Part shown: piece by piece, positions 8,333 through 20,544 of the stretch | Position numbering within the stretch: the first letter of the stretch is position 1 | Layout of the letters: the number at the start of each line of letters is the position of its first letter | NCBI RefSeq assembly: GCF_003024605.1 | Contig: NZ_PYJQ01000009.1 | Location: 496,001 to 560,000, forward strand | Origin: Rhizobium sp. JAB6 | Lineage (GTDB): Bacteria > Pseudomonadota > Alphaproteobacteria > Rhizobiales > Rhizobiaceae | DNA: 64,000 nt | Reading direction: 5' to 3' | Program-made: the position numbers and the translations under genes | The notes under the pieces: model-generated | What the model saw: only the letters and a program-made list of their open reading frames with translations | What the model was told of the DNA's origin: nothing | Database searches by the model: none

Positions 8333-9718
8333 TCAAAATGCAGGCAAACCGAGCCTCTCAAGCTGATTTTTAGGGACATGTCCATCGTTCGTATATGAGA
8401 AGGCCGTAACCTTCAAAGCTGCATCGTCAACTTGGCACCTAAAGGCAACTCGATACCAACCTTTTGAGGTCGGAACCGCTACTCCGTCGGCCGAGACACC
8501 AGCATCACTCAGCATAGTAGGCGAGAATGCCGAATTGACATAATTTGGCGCGTTAAATTCATGCCCAAATTGAGCTAGAGCTTCACTGCGGCAAAGATAC
8601 GAAACACGTTCTCTACGTGGCATCTTCTTCCAGGCATCATAATTGCTCTTGGACAGTCGAGCCATCTCGACGTCTGAGTAAAGCTTTTTTGCGCGGACAG
8701 CCATCTTCATCACGTCTGATTTAGGCTGCGCTTCAGTGACTAATGCAGTGCCGCCAGTCGGATTACCTTGACTGCTCGAAGCGGATTGGTCTTGAGAATT
8801 TGGTTGAGAGGGAGAGGGCTTTACCGCCGGAACGACAATCTGTGGCAGATCTTTTGTTTCATTCTTGACCTGTTCTGCAGGAGCCTGCTGCTTCAGGTCG
8901 GATGATGCCACCTGCGGCGGCTGTACTTGAAAATCCGACGGCTCCTTGGTCGTAAGAACATCGGGCGCCGATGATTGGGCCTTGGCGGTCGAGTCGCTTG
9001 CCGGCGGCCCGGCCACATTTGCCATCCGTCCTTCGGCATCAGCCTGCTGCTGGGCATCCTGTGCCTGTTGCGTTGCCTGGGCTTGTGCAACTGCCTCCAT
9101 GGCTGCCTGTTGCTCGGCCGCAGCATTATTTGGCTGCATCGGAGATGTATTGTCCCGCTGCTCCGAGGTGTCGGCCTGCTTCGTTGTGGTCGGATTCTTC
9201 TGATCGCCGTTCATTTCTGGAACAGGTACATCTACGACAGGAGGCTGCTGCTCCGCCTTGTCAAGGGGCTTGTCAGCGCCGGGATCATCGGGTTTGGGCT
9301 CAGATTTCGCCTGCTCTACCGGCTTATCAGCCTTGGCCTCGTCAGGCTTGGCTGCGGGCTTCTCTGCCTGTTTCTTGCCGTCGGGATCGGATTGCTTTGG
9401 CGGCTGCTCGTCCGATTTCTTTCCCTGAGGCTTCTGCGGCGTGTCCTGGGCTTGAGCCATCTCCTGCGCCGGCTTCTCGTCTGGTCTCGGCGTCGGTTTG
9501 GGAGGCTGGTCGGGCTTCTCGTTCGCCTTGGTCGCAAGATCCTGTTTTTCCTCCTGCTGCGGCACCAGCTCGACATTGACGCTCTGTTCGGGCTTAGCCT
9601 CGGGCGGCGCGGGAAACAGTGGCAGCAAAAAAATCGCGACGAACAGGACGTGCAGAAGGATCGACAGGACAAAGCCCGGCCTTATCTCCCTATCCCGTTT
9701 TTCCGCAACCTTTTCCAT
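8333..9718 (-). CDS. TonB-like membrane protein with DUF930 domain
   Basis: A 461-residue protein. It has a short cytoplasmic start (MEKVAEKRDREIRPG), one membrane helix at about residues 16-35 (FVLSILLHVLFVAIFLLPLF), a very long low-complexity region rich in Pro, Lys, Gln, Glu and Ala (about 36-330), and a globular DUF930 domain at the C-terminus (about 335-461: AKKLYSDVEMARLSKSNYDAW, SYLCRSEALAQFG, VAFRCQVDDAALKV). The N-terminal layout resembles TonB/TolA, but the C-terminal TonB fold is replaced by DUF930, a rhizobial domain of unknown role. The 3' third is visibly less GC-rich than the neighbours. No clear ribosome site precedes the ATG. Confidence 0.85.
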   Translation of the reverse strand: MEKVAEKRDREIRPGFVLSILLHVLFVAIFLLPLFPAPPEAKPEQSVNVELVPQQEEKQDLATKANEKPDQPPKPTPRPDEKPAQEMAQAQDTPQKPQGKKSDEQPPKQSDPDGKKQAEKPAAKPDEAKADKPVEQAKSEPKPDDPGADKPLDKAEQQPPVVDVPVPEMNGDQKNPTTTKQADTSEQRDNTSPMQPNNAAAEQQAAMEAVAQAQATQQAQDAQQQADAEGRMANVAGPPASDSTAKAQSSAPDVLTTKEPSDFQVQPPQVASSDLKQQAPAEQVKNETKDLPQIVVPAVKPSPSQPNSQDQSASSSQGNPTGGTALVTEAQPKSDVMKMAVRAKKLYSDVEMARLSKSNYDAWKKMPRRERVSYLCRSEALAQFGHEFNAPNYVNSAFSPTMLSDAGVSADGVAVPTSKGWYRVAFRCQVDDAALKVTAFSYTNDGHVPKNQLERLGLPAF

Positions 9719-9953
9719 CGTTCAGCGGATGGCGCGCGAAGAAAAAGCAATCAAGAAGGCATAGCGCATCGATTCATTCGATCCTTACCGGCAAACAGAT
9801 CAGAAAACGTTCAAGCCGCCGATATATGGTGTGCTGCAATACGGCTCAAAAGAGGCCATCGTCAAAATCGAACTTGTCAGGCCTCCGCGCGATCCGCAAT
9901 GGCGCAAAAACAAACCTGCGTGATCAAAGACAGAGAAAACAGCTCGTCCACCG

Positions 9954-10754
9954 CTAGAAGAACTCATCCAGCAGCCGATAGTAAACGATCTTTTCCGGCC
10001 GTTGCTCAAAATTCCCGTAGGCTTCCAGAAACGCGGCAACGAGATGCTCCCCGAAATTGCGCTCGATGCTGCCGCAGGCAAGTGCAATATCCTGATGACG
10101 ATCGGCAACGCCGAGACGGCCGCAATCGATATAGCCGCTGAACTTCGGGCCGTCGGCAACGAAGTTCGGAAGGCAGGCATCTCCATGGGTGACGACCAGA
10201 TCCTCCGTGGGCGGCCTCGTCTCCACGAGCTCGCGGAAAAGATCCCCTGCCGCCCTTCCCAGCCGGGTCTCGTCAAAGTCGTCCTCGTCGACACGGCCGG
10301 CAAACAAGTGTGCCCTTGCCGTCTTGATCCTATTCTCCAGCCGATGATCGAAGGGGCAGGCAGCGATATCGATGGCGTGCAATCGCTGCAAGGCATCCGC
10401 CAAAAGCCGCACCCGCTCGAGCGGCTGTAGCCGCTCGGCGCTGACGAGATCGCAGCCCGGAAGAGCGCTCATCAAAAGCCATTCGCGTTCATCATCCTTC
10501 TCGTGGGCGATGACTTCCGGACAGGCAAGGCCCTGCGAGGTCAGCCATCGCAACCTGGCAACCTCGCCGGCCAGCTCACCCAAGGCGTCGGCCAACTCGG
10601 TCTTGAGATAGACCGGCGCGCGTCCATCAGCCTCAAGGCGAAAGACATGGGCCGAAGAACGCCCAAGCGCATCCTGGCGCCATTCATACCCAGCCAACAA
10701 ATCACGCAGGCGGACAGGAAGGGATGTCTCCATGAATTGCGGCTTGCTTGCCAT
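9954..10754 (-). CDS. APH(3')-type aminoglycoside phosphotransferase
   Basis: A 266-residue kinase of the APH(3') family, which phosphorylates the 3'-hydroxyl of kanamycin-like aminoglycosides with ATP. The Brenner motif is VTHGDACLPNF (about residues 187-197, catalytic Asp), followed by the metal-binding IDCGRLGVADRHQDIAL (about 207-223); the C-terminus YYRLLDEFF is also typical. GAGGAG precedes the ATG. It lies downstream of the rpoD terminator in ordinary chromosomal context with no mobile element nearby, so it is likely an intrinsic gene. Activity on a given drug cannot be deduced. Confidence 0.9.
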   Translation of the reverse strand: MASKPQFMETSLPVRLRDLLAGYEWRQDALGRSSAHVFRLEADGRAPVYLKTELADALGELAGEVARLRWLTSQGLACPEVIAHEKDDEREWLLMSALPGCDLVSAERLQPLERVRLLADALQRLHAIDIAACPFDHRLENRIKTARAHLFAGRVDEDDFDETRLGRAAGDLFRELVETRPPTEDLVVTHGDACLPNFVADGPKFSGYIDCGRLGVADRHQDIALACGSIERNFGEHLVAAFLEAYGNFEQRPEKIVYYRLLDEFF

Positions 10755-10785
10755 AAGCGGCTCCTCAAATTTGACGGCGGCAATG

Positions 10786-10815
10786 AAAAGCCCGGCTCGC
10801 TTTCGCGAACCGGGC
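10786..10815 (-). terminator. Rho-independent terminator of rpoD
   Basis: GCCCGGCTCGC (10790-10800) and GCGAACCGGGC (10805-10815) form an 11-bp stem with one G-T pair around a 4-base loop. On the minus strand it is followed by TTTT. It lies 40 bases past the rpoD stop. Confidence 0.88.
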
Positions 10816-10854
10816 CTTGTTTTGTAAACTGCCGATGTCGGCTTGCGCCAGGCC

Positions 10855-12915
<2,061 letters not shown>

Positions 12916-13364
12916 CTTTATATCGTCGCTTTCCCTGACGCTGCAAACTTACACGCGGTGAAACAATCACACTGGCTGGCGCGCCCTGCACCAGCTGCGA
13001 CTCACCGACGAACACCTAACGGAATGACCTTTAATGCCCGATTAACCACGATCACCGCTACCGGATTGCAAAGCTGGATTGCGTTTGGATTTCCGGCCAT
13101 GGTATAAGGTGATCCGCTTGATCCAGTTTACCGTTCTTTCCGAAGTTAAACGATGATTCCCAGAATTTTAGTTCTCGTCAAGCTTTTCCAGCAAAAAAGC
13201 CCGTTAAATGCGCGAAAAAGCCTTATCCACAGGCTTCGCACGCAGCGATTTATCGTTTCCCGTATTTAGGAAGTCCCCGCGCGATGACAAGAGCATCCTG
13301 AGCAAAGCCTCACATTTCCAGCATCGGTAGGTATTGCCGAAGCCGGAAGTGTGACCGAATGGCA
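12916..13364. other. Upstream region of rpoD, no gene seen
   Basis: These 449 bases separate rpoD from tdh (both minus strand). I see no convincing reading frame. The region is less GC-rich than the genes, has several short AT tracts, and holds a perfect DnaA-box consensus at 13223-13231. It should contain the rpoD promoter(s) and a long leader, but I could not identify a confident -35/-10 pair. No clear terminator for tdh is visible. Confidence 0.6.
13223..13231 (+). promoter_or_regulatory. DnaA-box consensus site
   Basis: TTATCCACA matches the strong DnaA-box consensus exactly. It lies about 310 bases upstream of the rpoD start codon. A single 9-mer can occur by chance, so a role in linking rpoD to DnaA is only a possibility. 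Confidence 0.4.
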
Positions 13365-14402
13365 TCAATTCCAGTCCATTACGACCTTGCCGGAATTGCC
13401 CGAGCGCATTGCTTCGAACCCATCGCGGAAATCATCGATGCCGATACGATGGGTGATGAGGGGCGATACATCGAGACCGCCTTGCGCGAAGGCGATCATC
13501 TTGTACCAGGTTTCGAACATCTCGCGGCCATAGATACCCTTCAGGTTCAGCATCTTGAAAATGACCTTGTTCCAGTCGATCTCGAAGCCGGCCGGCGCGA
13601 TGCCGAGAATGGCGATCTTGCCGCCATTGTTCATCTTGTCGATCATGTCGCGAAAGGCAGGAGCCGCGCCCGACATTTCCAGCCCGACGTCGAAACCCTC
13701 TGTCATGCCGATGGATTTCATCACATCGGCAAGGTTCTCCTTGGAAGCGTCGACGACATGATCGATGCCGACCTTGCGGGCAAGCGCCAGCCGGGTGGGA
13801 TTGATATCGGTGATGACGACCTTGCGCGCGCCGGAGCGCTTGGCGACCATGGCTCCCATGATGCCGATCGGCCCCGCGCCGGTCACGAGCACATCTTCGC
13901 CAACCAGATCGAAGGAGAGCGCGGTGTGAACTGCGTTGCCGAAGGGATCGAAGATCGCAGCGATCTCATCCGGGATATCGTCGGGGATCGGCACGACATT
14001 GGATTCGGGAATGCAGACGAACTCGCCGAAAGAGCCGGGACGGTTGACGCCGACGCCGAGCGTGTTGCGGCAGAGATGGCCCCTGCCCGCCCGGCAATTG
14101 CGGCATTTGCCGCAGACGATATGACCTTCGCCTGAGACGCGCTCGCCGACATGATATTTCGTCACGGCTGAGCCGATCTCGGCGATCTCGCCGCAGAATT
14201 CATGGCCGACGACCATCGGTACGGGAATGGTCTTCTGCGCCCATTGATCCCAGTTCCAAATATGGACATCCGTGCCGCAGATCGCCGACTTTTTGACCCG
14301 AATGAGGACATCGTTCGGCCCGACCTCGGGAACCGGCACATGCTCCATCCACAGCCCGACCTCCGGCTTAGATTTGACCAACGCTTTCATCATGTTCGAC
14401 AT
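13365..14402 (-). CDS. tdh: L-threonine 3-dehydrogenase
   Basis: A 345-residue zinc-dependent alcohol dehydrogenase-type enzyme that oxidises L-threonine to 2-amino-3-ketobutyrate with NAD+. Catalytic zinc ligands lie in [14 protein letters not shown] and GHEFCGEI; the structural zinc is held by [15 protein letters not shown] (about residues 97-111); the nucleotide-binding loop is [12 protein letters not shown]. The length equals the E. coli enzyme. It follows kbl by 21 bases on the same strand, so the two form an operon in which the second enzyme cleaves the product to glycine and acetyl-CoA. Confidence 0.97.
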   Translation of the reverse strand: MSNMMKALVKSKPEVGLWMEHVPVPEVGPNDVLIRVKKSAICGTDVHIWNWDQWAQKTIPVPMVVGHEFCGEIAEIGSAVTKYHVGERVSGEGHIVCGKCRNCRAGRGHLCRNTLGVGVNRPGSFGEFVCIPESNVVPIPDDIPDEIAAIFDPFGNAVHTALSFDLVGEDVLVTGAGPIGIMGAMVAKRSGARKVVITDINPTRLALARKVGIDHVVDASKENLADVMKSIGMTEGFDVGLEMSGAAPAFRDMIDKMNNGGKIAILGIAPAGFEIDWNKVIFKMLNLKGIYGREMFETWYKMIAFAQGGLDVSPLITHRIGIDDFRDGFEAMRSGNSGKVVMDWN

Positions 14403-14423
14403 GATCGGTTCTCTCCAACCAAT

Positions 14424-15611
14424 TCAAATGATTCCGAGTTCTTTTCCGGCTTCGGCAAAGGCTGCGATCGCCCTTTCGACATCGGCCTTCGTGTGGGCGG
14501 CCGACATCTGCGTGCGGATGCGCGCCTGCCCCTTTGGCACCACGGGGAAGGAAAAGCCGATGACGTAGACGCCCTTTTGCAGCATGAGGGCCGCCATGTC
14601 CTGCGCGAGCTTCGCGTCGCCCAGCATGACGGGGATGATCGGGTGATCGGCGCCGGCGAGGGTGAAGCCGAGCTTGGCCATCTCCCGGCGGAAGAGTTCG
14701 GCATTGCCCTGAAGCCGCGCACGCAGTTCGCCGCCGTTCTCGATCAGGTCGAAGACCTTCAACGAGGCCGCCGTGATGACGGGCGCCAACGTGTTGGAGA
14801 AGAGATAGGGACGCGAGCGCTGCCGCAGCCATTCGACGATCTCGCCTCTCGCCGACGTATAGCCGCCAGAGGCCCCGCCGAGCGCCTTGCCGAGCGTACC
14901 GGTGATGATATCCACCCGACCTTCTACGCCGCAATATTCGGCCGATCCCCGGCCGTACTCGCCGACGAAGCCGACTGCGTGGCTGTCATCGACCATGACC
15001 ATAGCGCCATATTTCTCCGCCAGATCGCAGACGCCGCCGAGATTGGCAATGATTCCGTCCATCGAGAAGACGCCATCGGTTGCGATCAGCTTGAAGCGGC
15101 TGCCCTCGGCCTTCTTCAGCTCTTCTTCCAAAGCCGCCATATCGTTGTTTGCATATCGGAAACGCTTCGCCTTGGAGAGCCGCACGCCATCGATGATGGA
15201 GGCGTGATTAAGGGCATCCGAGATGATGGCGTCCTCTTCCGACAGCAGCGTCTCAAACAATCCGCCATTGGCATCGAAGCAGGAGGAATAAAGGATCGTC
15301 GCTTCCATGCCGAGGAAAGCCGAAATCCGCGCCTCTAGCTGCTTGTGCTCCTCTTGCGTGCCGCAGATGAACCGCACCGAAGCCATGCCGTAGCCATAGC
15401 GATCGAGCGCTTTCTTCGCGGCATCGGCAAGCTCTTCGTTGTCGGCGAGGCCCAGGTAATTGTTGGCGCAGAAGTTGAGAACGCGCGCGCCGCCCAGCAC
15501 GGCGATCTCGCCGGCCTGCTTGGAGGTGATGACGCGCTCGGCCTTGTAAAGACCGGCTTCCTTGAGGCCGAGAAGTTCGTTGCGCAAATGGGATATGAAC
15601 GCAGAGGTCAT
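14424..15611 (-). CDS. kbl: Glycine C-acetyltransferase (2-amino-3-ketobutyrate CoA ligase)
   Basis: A 395-residue PLP enzyme of the alpha-oxoamine synthase family. It converts 2-amino-3-ketobutyrate and CoA to glycine and acetyl-CoA. The family features seen are [12 protein letters not shown] near residue 50, [32 protein letters not shown], and [18 protein letters not shown] with the PLP-binding lysine. It is the first gene of the kbl-tdh operon for threonine breakdown. Its 5' region (15612-15873) is shared with the divergent SDR gene. Confidence 0.97.
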   Translation of the reverse strand: MTSAFISHLRNELLGLKEAGLYKAERVITSKQAGEIAVLGGARVLNFCANNYLGLADNEELADAAKKALDRYGYGMASVRFICGTQEEHKQLEARISAFLGMEATILYSSCFDANGGLFETLLSEEDAIISDALNHASIIDGVRLSKAKRFRYANNDMAALEEELKKAEGSRFKLIATDGVFSMDGIIANLGGVCDLAEKYGAMVMVDDSHAVGFVGEYGRGSAEYCGVEGRVDIITGTLGKALGGASGGYTSARGEIVEWLRQRSRPYLFSNTLAPVITAASLKVFDLIENGGELRARLQGNAELFRREMAKLGFTLAGADHPIIPVMLGDAKLAQDMAALMLQKGVYVIGFSFPVVPKGQARIRTQMSAAHTKADVERAIAAFAEAGKELGII

Positions 15612-15873
15612 GGTCGCATTCCGATGCTGGTCACGGTGCCTGATTTATCAAGAAATAACATAGGATCCGGGCTCTTGCTGCATCCAGCAGCGGCAAAAAT
15701 GCGCAAGACCGTGACGCCGGCGCGATAGGGCGCAGTTTCGATATTATCTGTCAAACCGAGCGCGATAGACGCAACTTTTCGGCCGGATTTTACCTGTCGT
15801 CATCACATAAATTACTTGACTCAGTCCAATATTTTACACCAAGTTGATGCTGATCTGAAAACGAGGGAAAGCA

Positions 15874-16644
15874 ATGAGCATATTCCACAGGTTCTCCCTC
15901 GCAGGACGGGTTGCCCTCGTGACTGGTGGCGGGCGCGGCCTCGGATTCGAAATGGCAAGGGCTCTCGTCGATGCCGGCGCTCACGTCATCATCAATGGAC
16001 GGACCGTCGCGACGCTGGATGCCGCCGTCGAGACCATCCGAGCGAGCGGTGGCTCGGCAGAAGCCGGCGCTTTCAATATTGCCGACTGCGACGCGCAGCG
16101 CGCGGCAATGAACGACATCGAGAAAAATCACGGCCGGCTCGACATATTGATCAACAATGTCGGCGCCCGCGACAGGCGCGCTCTGGCCGATTTCGACGAC
16201 GAGGCGATCCTCGCTTTGCTCAATACCGACCTCGCCGCCTCGATCATGCTTTCCCGCGATGCCGCCCGCCTGATGAAGCGGCACAATCATGGACGGCTGA
16301 TCTCGGTGACCTCGATTAGCGGCCAGGTCGTCATGCCCGGCGACTGCGTTTATCCGGCAGCCAAGCAGGGGCTGACGGGCCTTATGCGCGGCATGGCGGT
16401 GGAGTTTGGCCCCTATGGCATCACCAGCAACGCCATTGCGCCAGGCTGGTTCGCCACGGAAACGAATGCCGCAATGGCCGCGAACGAAGATCTGATGCCC
16501 TTCGTGCGCCAGCGCATTCCGGTTCAGCGCTGGGGGCGTCCGGATGAAATCGCGGGAGCCGCACTATTCCTTGCCAGCGACGCTGGCTCCTTCGTCAACG
16601 GCCACGTCTTGACCGTCGATGGCGGCATGACCGTGCGCATGTAG
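15874..16644 (+). CDS. SDR family oxidoreductase
   Basis: A 256-residue classical short-chain dehydrogenase. The coenzyme loop is TGGGRGLG (about residues 17-24), NNVG follows at about 92, the catalytic serine is in SVTSISG, and the Y-x-x-x-K pair is YPAAKQG. The C-terminal half keeps APGWFATE and VNGHVLTVDGGM. It resembles gluconate 5-dehydrogenase and 3-oxoacyl reductase-like SDRs, but the substrate is unknown. The start at 15874 follows GAGGGAAAG. It is divergent from kbl (262 bases) and ends 27 bases before the convergent recQ stop. Confidence 0.9.
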   Translation: MSIFHRFSLAGRVALVTGGGRGLGFEMARALVDAGAHVIINGRTVATLDAAVETIRASGGSAEAGAFNIADCDAQRAAMNDIEKNHGRLDILINNVGARDRRALADFDDEAILALLNTDLAASIMLSRDAARLMKRHNHGRLISVTSISGQVVMPGDCVYPAAKQGLTGLMRGMAVEFGPYGITSNAIAPGWFATETNAAMAANEDLMPFVRQRIPVQRWGRPDEIAGAALFLASDAGSFVNGHVLTVDGGMTVRM

Positions 16645-16670
16645 CATGTCGACAGCCGAGTTTTGGCATG

Positions 16671-18551
16671 TCACCGGCTGGAGAATTGCGAGATTGCAGC
16701 GAGGAAGGCATCGCCATAGCGCTCGAGTTTTGACTGTCCGACGCCGGAAATCTCGAGCAGGGCCTTGCGGCTGCCAGGCCGCTCGGTCGCAAAGGCGATC
16801 AGCGTCGTATCTGGGAAGACGACATAAGGCGGCACACCCAATTCCTTGGCGATCCGGGTGCGCTCGGCGCGCAATGCGTCGAACAGCGCCTGCGCTTCAC
16901 CGGCAAGACCGTGAGCCTGCTTCTCCGGTCGCCCTGCCTTCTTGCTGCGACGGCCCGGTTCGGGCCGATCCTTGCGGAAAAACACCTGTCGCTCGCGTTT
17001 GAAAACTGCCCTTGCCTGCTCCTGGAGCTTCATGGCGCCGAAGGCCGTGTGATCGATGCTGACGAAGCCATTCGCCAGCAATTGCCGGAAGATGGATTGC
17101 CAGGTGCGAGAGGAAATATCCTTGCCCGCGCCGAAAACCGGCATGTCGACATGACCGAAGCGCTCGGTCTTCTCGTTGACCGTCCCCATCAGCACATCGA
17201 TGACATGGCCGGTGCCGAAACGCTCGCCGGTGCGATAGACAGCAGCAAGCGCCTTGATCGCCGCTTCCGTCCCGTCCCACGTTTCCACAGGCTTCAGGCA
17301 GGTATCGCAATTGCCGCAACCGCCGCCATGCGCCTCGCCGAAATGTGCAAGAATCGCCTGCCGCCGGCATCCCGCCGTTTCGCAGATGGCGAGCAACGCA
17401 TTGAGCTTCGCCCGTTCGACCCGCTTGATCTCCTCCGATGCGCCGCCCTCGTCGATCATCCGCCCGCGCTGGATGACATCGGCCATGCCGTAGGCCATCC
17501 AGACATTGGAGGGCAGCCCGTCGCGCCCGGCGCGGCCCGTCTCCTGGTAATAGGCTTCCACCGATCCCGGCAGATCGAGATGGGCGACATAGCGCACGTT
17601 CGGTTTATCGATGCCCATGCCGAAGGCAACCGTCGCCACGAGGCACAGGTCTTCCTCTTTCAGGAAGGCATCCTGATTGGCATCACGAAGCGCGCGATCC
17701 ATGCCGGCATGATAGGGAAGCGCCCGGATGCCCTGCCCGTTCAGCCACTCCGCCGTATCCTCGACCTTGGCACGCGAGAGACAATAGACGATGCCGCTAT
17801 CGCCACGATGCCCGTCGAGAAAACGCAACAATTGCTGTCGCGGCTGATCGCGCTCGACTATCTCATAGGTAATGTTCGGGCGATCGAAGCTGGTGGTGAA
17901 GACCTTGGCATCGTCGAGCGCCAGCCGTTCGATGATGTCGTCTCGGGTATGGGGATCGGCCGTTGCCGTCAGGGCGATGCGCGGGACACCGGGAAAGAGC
18001 TCGGCAAGCCTGCCTAGATCGCGATATTCCGGCCTGAAATCATGGCCCCATTGCGAGACGCAATGCGCCTCGTCGATCGCAAAAAGCGCGATGTTGGCCC
18101 GCCCGAGCATCTGGCAGAAACCTTCCGTCACGATGCGTTCCGGGGTCACATAGAGCAGATCGAGCTTGCCTGCGGAAATGGCGCGATAGACATCGCTCGC
18201 CTCCTCGCGCGATAGGGACGAATTCAAGGCGGCGGCCCGGATGCCGAGCTGCTTCATCGCCTCCACCTGATCCCGCATCAGCGCGATCAGCGGCGAGACG
18301 ACGACGCCGATACCATCGCGGCACAGCGCGGGGATCTGAAAGCACAGCGACTTGCCGGCGCCGGTCGGAAACAGCACGACCGCATCACCGCCGGAAACGA
18401 CATGGTCGATCACCTGCTGCTGCTTGCCGCGAAAGGCGGGGTAGCCATAGACGCGTTTCAAAACATCGAGCGGCACCGGCGCACCGGTGCGCTCACCAAA
18501 CAATGCGTCATCCGCGGAAAATCGCGGCTCTTGTCTTTCGGGCTGAGGCAT
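16671..18551 (-). CDS. recQ: ATP-dependent DNA helicase RecQ
   Basis: A 626-residue 3'-5' DNA helicase of the RecF-type repair pathway. Walker A is FPTGAGKS (about residue 60), the DEAH box is [20 protein letters not shown], and motif VI is [12 protein letters not shown]. The RQC zinc site is CETAGCRRQ with CGNCDTC, and an HRDC domain closes the protein ([22 protein letters not shown]). The start codon is 8 bases after the dnaG stop, with AGGG within the dnaG end, so recQ is probably co-transcribed and translationally coupled with dnaG. Confidence 0.97.
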   Translation of the reverse strand: MPQPERQEPRFSADDALFGERTGAPVPLDVLKRVYGYPAFRGKQQQVIDHVVSGGDAVVLFPTGAGKSLCFQIPALCRDGIGVVVSPLIALMRDQVEAMKQLGIRAAALNSSLSREEASDVYRAISAGKLDLLYVTPERIVTEGFCQMLGRANIALFAIDEAHCVSQWGHDFRPEYRDLGRLAELFPGVPRIALTATADPHTRDDIIERLALDDAKVFTTSFDRPNITYEIVERDQPRQQLLRFLDGHRGDSGIVYCLSRAKVEDTAEWLNGQGIRALPYHAGMDRALRDANQDAFLKEEDLCLVATVAFGMGIDKPNVRYVAHLDLPGSVEAYYQETGRAGRDGLPSNVWMAYGMADVIQRGRMIDEGGASEEIKRVERAKLNALLAICETAGCRRQAILAHFGEAHGGGCGNCDTCLKPVETWDGTEAAIKALAAVYRTGERFGTGHVIDVLMGTVNEKTERFGHVDMPVFGAGKDISSRTWQSIFRQLLANGFVSIDHTAFGAMKLQEQARAVFKRERQVFFRKDRPEPGRRSKKAGRPEKQAHGLAGEAQALFDALRAERTRIAKELGVPPYVVFPDTTLIAFATERPGSRKALLEISGVGQSKLERYGDAFLAAISQFSSR

Positions 18552-18558
18552 CTATTCC

Positions 18559-20544
18559 CTATTTTCCAGCGGCACCTTTGACGCGGCCGGAAAGCACGCC
18601 GAAACCGTCGATGATCGCTTCCTGATTTTCCAGCCGCAGCGCCTCGAGCTGCACCTCCTGCAAGGCGCGAATCAATGGCTCGATCGCTTCACCGTCGCCT
18701 TCTTCCGTTGCCTCTGCAATAGCGCCTTCCAGCTCGATCTTGTGCCAGCGCAATGCTTTCGAACGCTTATGGAGCGCAAGCGCCTGACGATAGCCCTCAC
18801 GCGCATCCTCCATGGCAGCCTCCTCGGTTGCCGTCCAAAGACGGGCATTGCGGATCTGCTGCTCAAGACTCTTTAGCAAAGCACCGAAGTCCTGTTCCTC
18901 GAGTTGCTCGATCAACCGCTCACGGACGAGCTGAGGCCCGACCAGGGTTGCGGCCGCCCCGAGGACCGCGGACCAGAGCCGCTGCAGCTCGCGGCTGTCA
19001 TAATCGATCGCGGCGATCTCATCGTATTCGTCCTGGAGCAGCGCCGGATGATTGACGATGGTCAAGGCGAGCACGCTTTCTCGAAGGCTCGGAATATCCT
19101 GATGTCCCTTGATCATGGCCGAACGCTGCAAGCGATCCGATGCGGTCGTCGCCATCACGGCCGCAGCACGGGCCTGTCCGCCACGACCTGCAAAGTTGCG
19201 GCCATTCCCGTCACGGGAAAACCCGCGCCCCTGCTGACCGCCCCGCTGGAACTGTGGCTGGAACAGCCCATTCAACCGCTCGCGCATATTCTGCTGATAA
19301 TGGCGGCGCACATCTTCATCGCCGATGACGGACACGATGCGCCGCAACCGTGCTTCCAGCTCCGCCCGCGCCTCCGGCGTCTCGAAGGTGCCGCTGCCGG
19401 CCTCCCTCGTCCAGATCAGATCGGCCAACGGCTTTGCCTGCGCCAGCACTTTGTCGAACGGTGCGCGCCCATCCTGCCGCACGAGGTCGTCGGGATCCTT
19501 GCCATCCGGCAGCAAGGCAAAGCGTACGGTGCGGTTCGGCTTGATGTGCGGCAATGCGAGATCGGCAGCCCGATTGGCGGCGCGGATGCCGGCACCATCG
19601 CCATCGAAGCAGAGGATCGGTTCCGGTGTCATCTTCCAGAGGAGATCGAGCTGGCTCTCCGTCAGCGCCGTGCCGAGCGGTGCAACCGCATTTTCGACAC
19701 CGGCCTGATGCAGCGCGATGACATCCATATAGCCTTCGACCGCGACAATGGTCCCGGCACCATCGGCGCCCTGAGCAGCACGGCGCGCACGCGAGAAATT
19801 ATAGAGCACAGTGCCCTTGTGGAAAAGCTCGGTCTCGTTGGAATTCAGGTACTTCGCCGACGCGTCCGGCGACATGGCGCGGCCGCCGAAGGCAATCACC
19901 TTCTCACGCGACGAGAGGATCGGAAACATGATGCGGTCGCGGAAGCGGTCGTAGGAGACGGGGACATTCTCATGCACCACGAGGCCGCAAGCCTCCATCT
20001 GCTCCTTCAGCACACCCTTGCTGGCGAGATGTTCTTTCAGGGCATTGCGGCTATCGGGCGAATACCCCAAACGGAAGGTCTCGATGGTACGCCCGCTGAG
20101 GCCGCGATCTCGCAGATAAGCCCTGGCCCGCGCCCCATTGGCCGTCTGCAGCTGATCCTGAAAGAACTGAGTCGCCATCTCCATGACATCGAGCAGCGAC
20201 GTGCGCTCCTTCTCGCGCTTCGCCTCCATCGGATCGGCAACCGGCATCGGAACGCCGGCCATGTCGGCGATCTGCTGCACGGCCTCTGGAAAGCTCAAGC
20301 CCTCCAGCTCGGTCAAAAAGCGGAAATGATCGCCCGTCACGCCGCACCCGAAGCAGTGATAACGCCCCTTGCGATCCTCGCAATGGAAGCTCGGCGATTT
20401 TTCGCCGTGGAAGGGACAGCAAGCCCAGTAATCGCCGCGCGGCACATTTGTCTTGCGCCGATCCCAGGTCACACGACGACCGATCACGTCCGAAATCAAG
20501 ACGCGGTCGCGAATCTCGTCGAGAAACGTATGGGAAAATCGCAT
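18559..20544 (-). CDS. dnaG: DNA primase DnaG
   Basis: A 661-residue primase that makes RNA primers at the replication fork. The N-terminal CHC2 zinc domain is CPFHGEKSPSFHC with YHCFGCG (about residues 42-70), then RNAP-core motifs and the TOPRIM domain (VAVEGYMDVIALHQAG and ILCFDGDGAGIRAANRA, metal-binding Glu and Asp residues). A Gln/Gly/Arg-rich linker (about 420-460) leads to the helical C-terminal DnaB-interaction domain. It heads a dnaG-recQ unit. Its upstream region is shared with the divergent small secreted-protein gene at 21112. Confidence 0.97.
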   Translation of the reverse strand: MRFSHTFLDEIRDRVLISDVIGRRVTWDRRKTNVPRGDYWACCPFHGEKSPSFHCEDRKGRYHCFGCGVTGDHFRFLTELEGLSFPEAVQQIADMAGVPMPVADPMEAKREKERTSLLDVMEMATQFFQDQLQTANGARARAYLRDRGLSGRTIETFRLGYSPDSRNALKEHLASKGVLKEQMEACGLVVHENVPVSYDRFRDRIMFPILSSREKVIAFGGRAMSPDASAKYLNSNETELFHKGTVLYNFSRARRAAQGADGAGTIVAVEGYMDVIALHQAGVENAVAPLGTALTESQLDLLWKMTPEPILCFDGDGAGIRAANRAADLALPHIKPNRTVRFALLPDGKDPDDLVRQDGRAPFDKVLAQAKPLADLIWTREAGSGTFETPEARAELEARLRRIVSVIGDEDVRRHYQQNMRERLNGLFQPQFQRGGQQGRGFSRDGNGRNFAGRGGQARAAAVMATTASDRLQRSAMIKGHQDIPSLRESVLALTIVNHPALLQDEYDEIAAIDYDSRELQRLWSAVLGAAATLVGPQLVRERLIEQLEEQDFGALLKSLEQQIRNARLWTATEEAAMEDAREGYRQALALHKRSKALRWHKIELEGAIAEATEEGDGEAIEPLIRALQEVQLEALRLENQEAIIDGFGVLSGRVKGAAGK

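Noticed and set aside
8975..10141. Plus-strand Leu/Arg-rich frame opposite the DUF930 and kinase genes
   Set aside because: Low-complexity complement of the Gln/Pro/Lys-rich linker; it runs across two minus-strand genes.
15612..15873. Possible riboswitch or leader before kbl
   Set aside because: Looked for conserved glycine- or SAM-type riboswitch sequence and terminator/anti-terminator pairs; none recognised.
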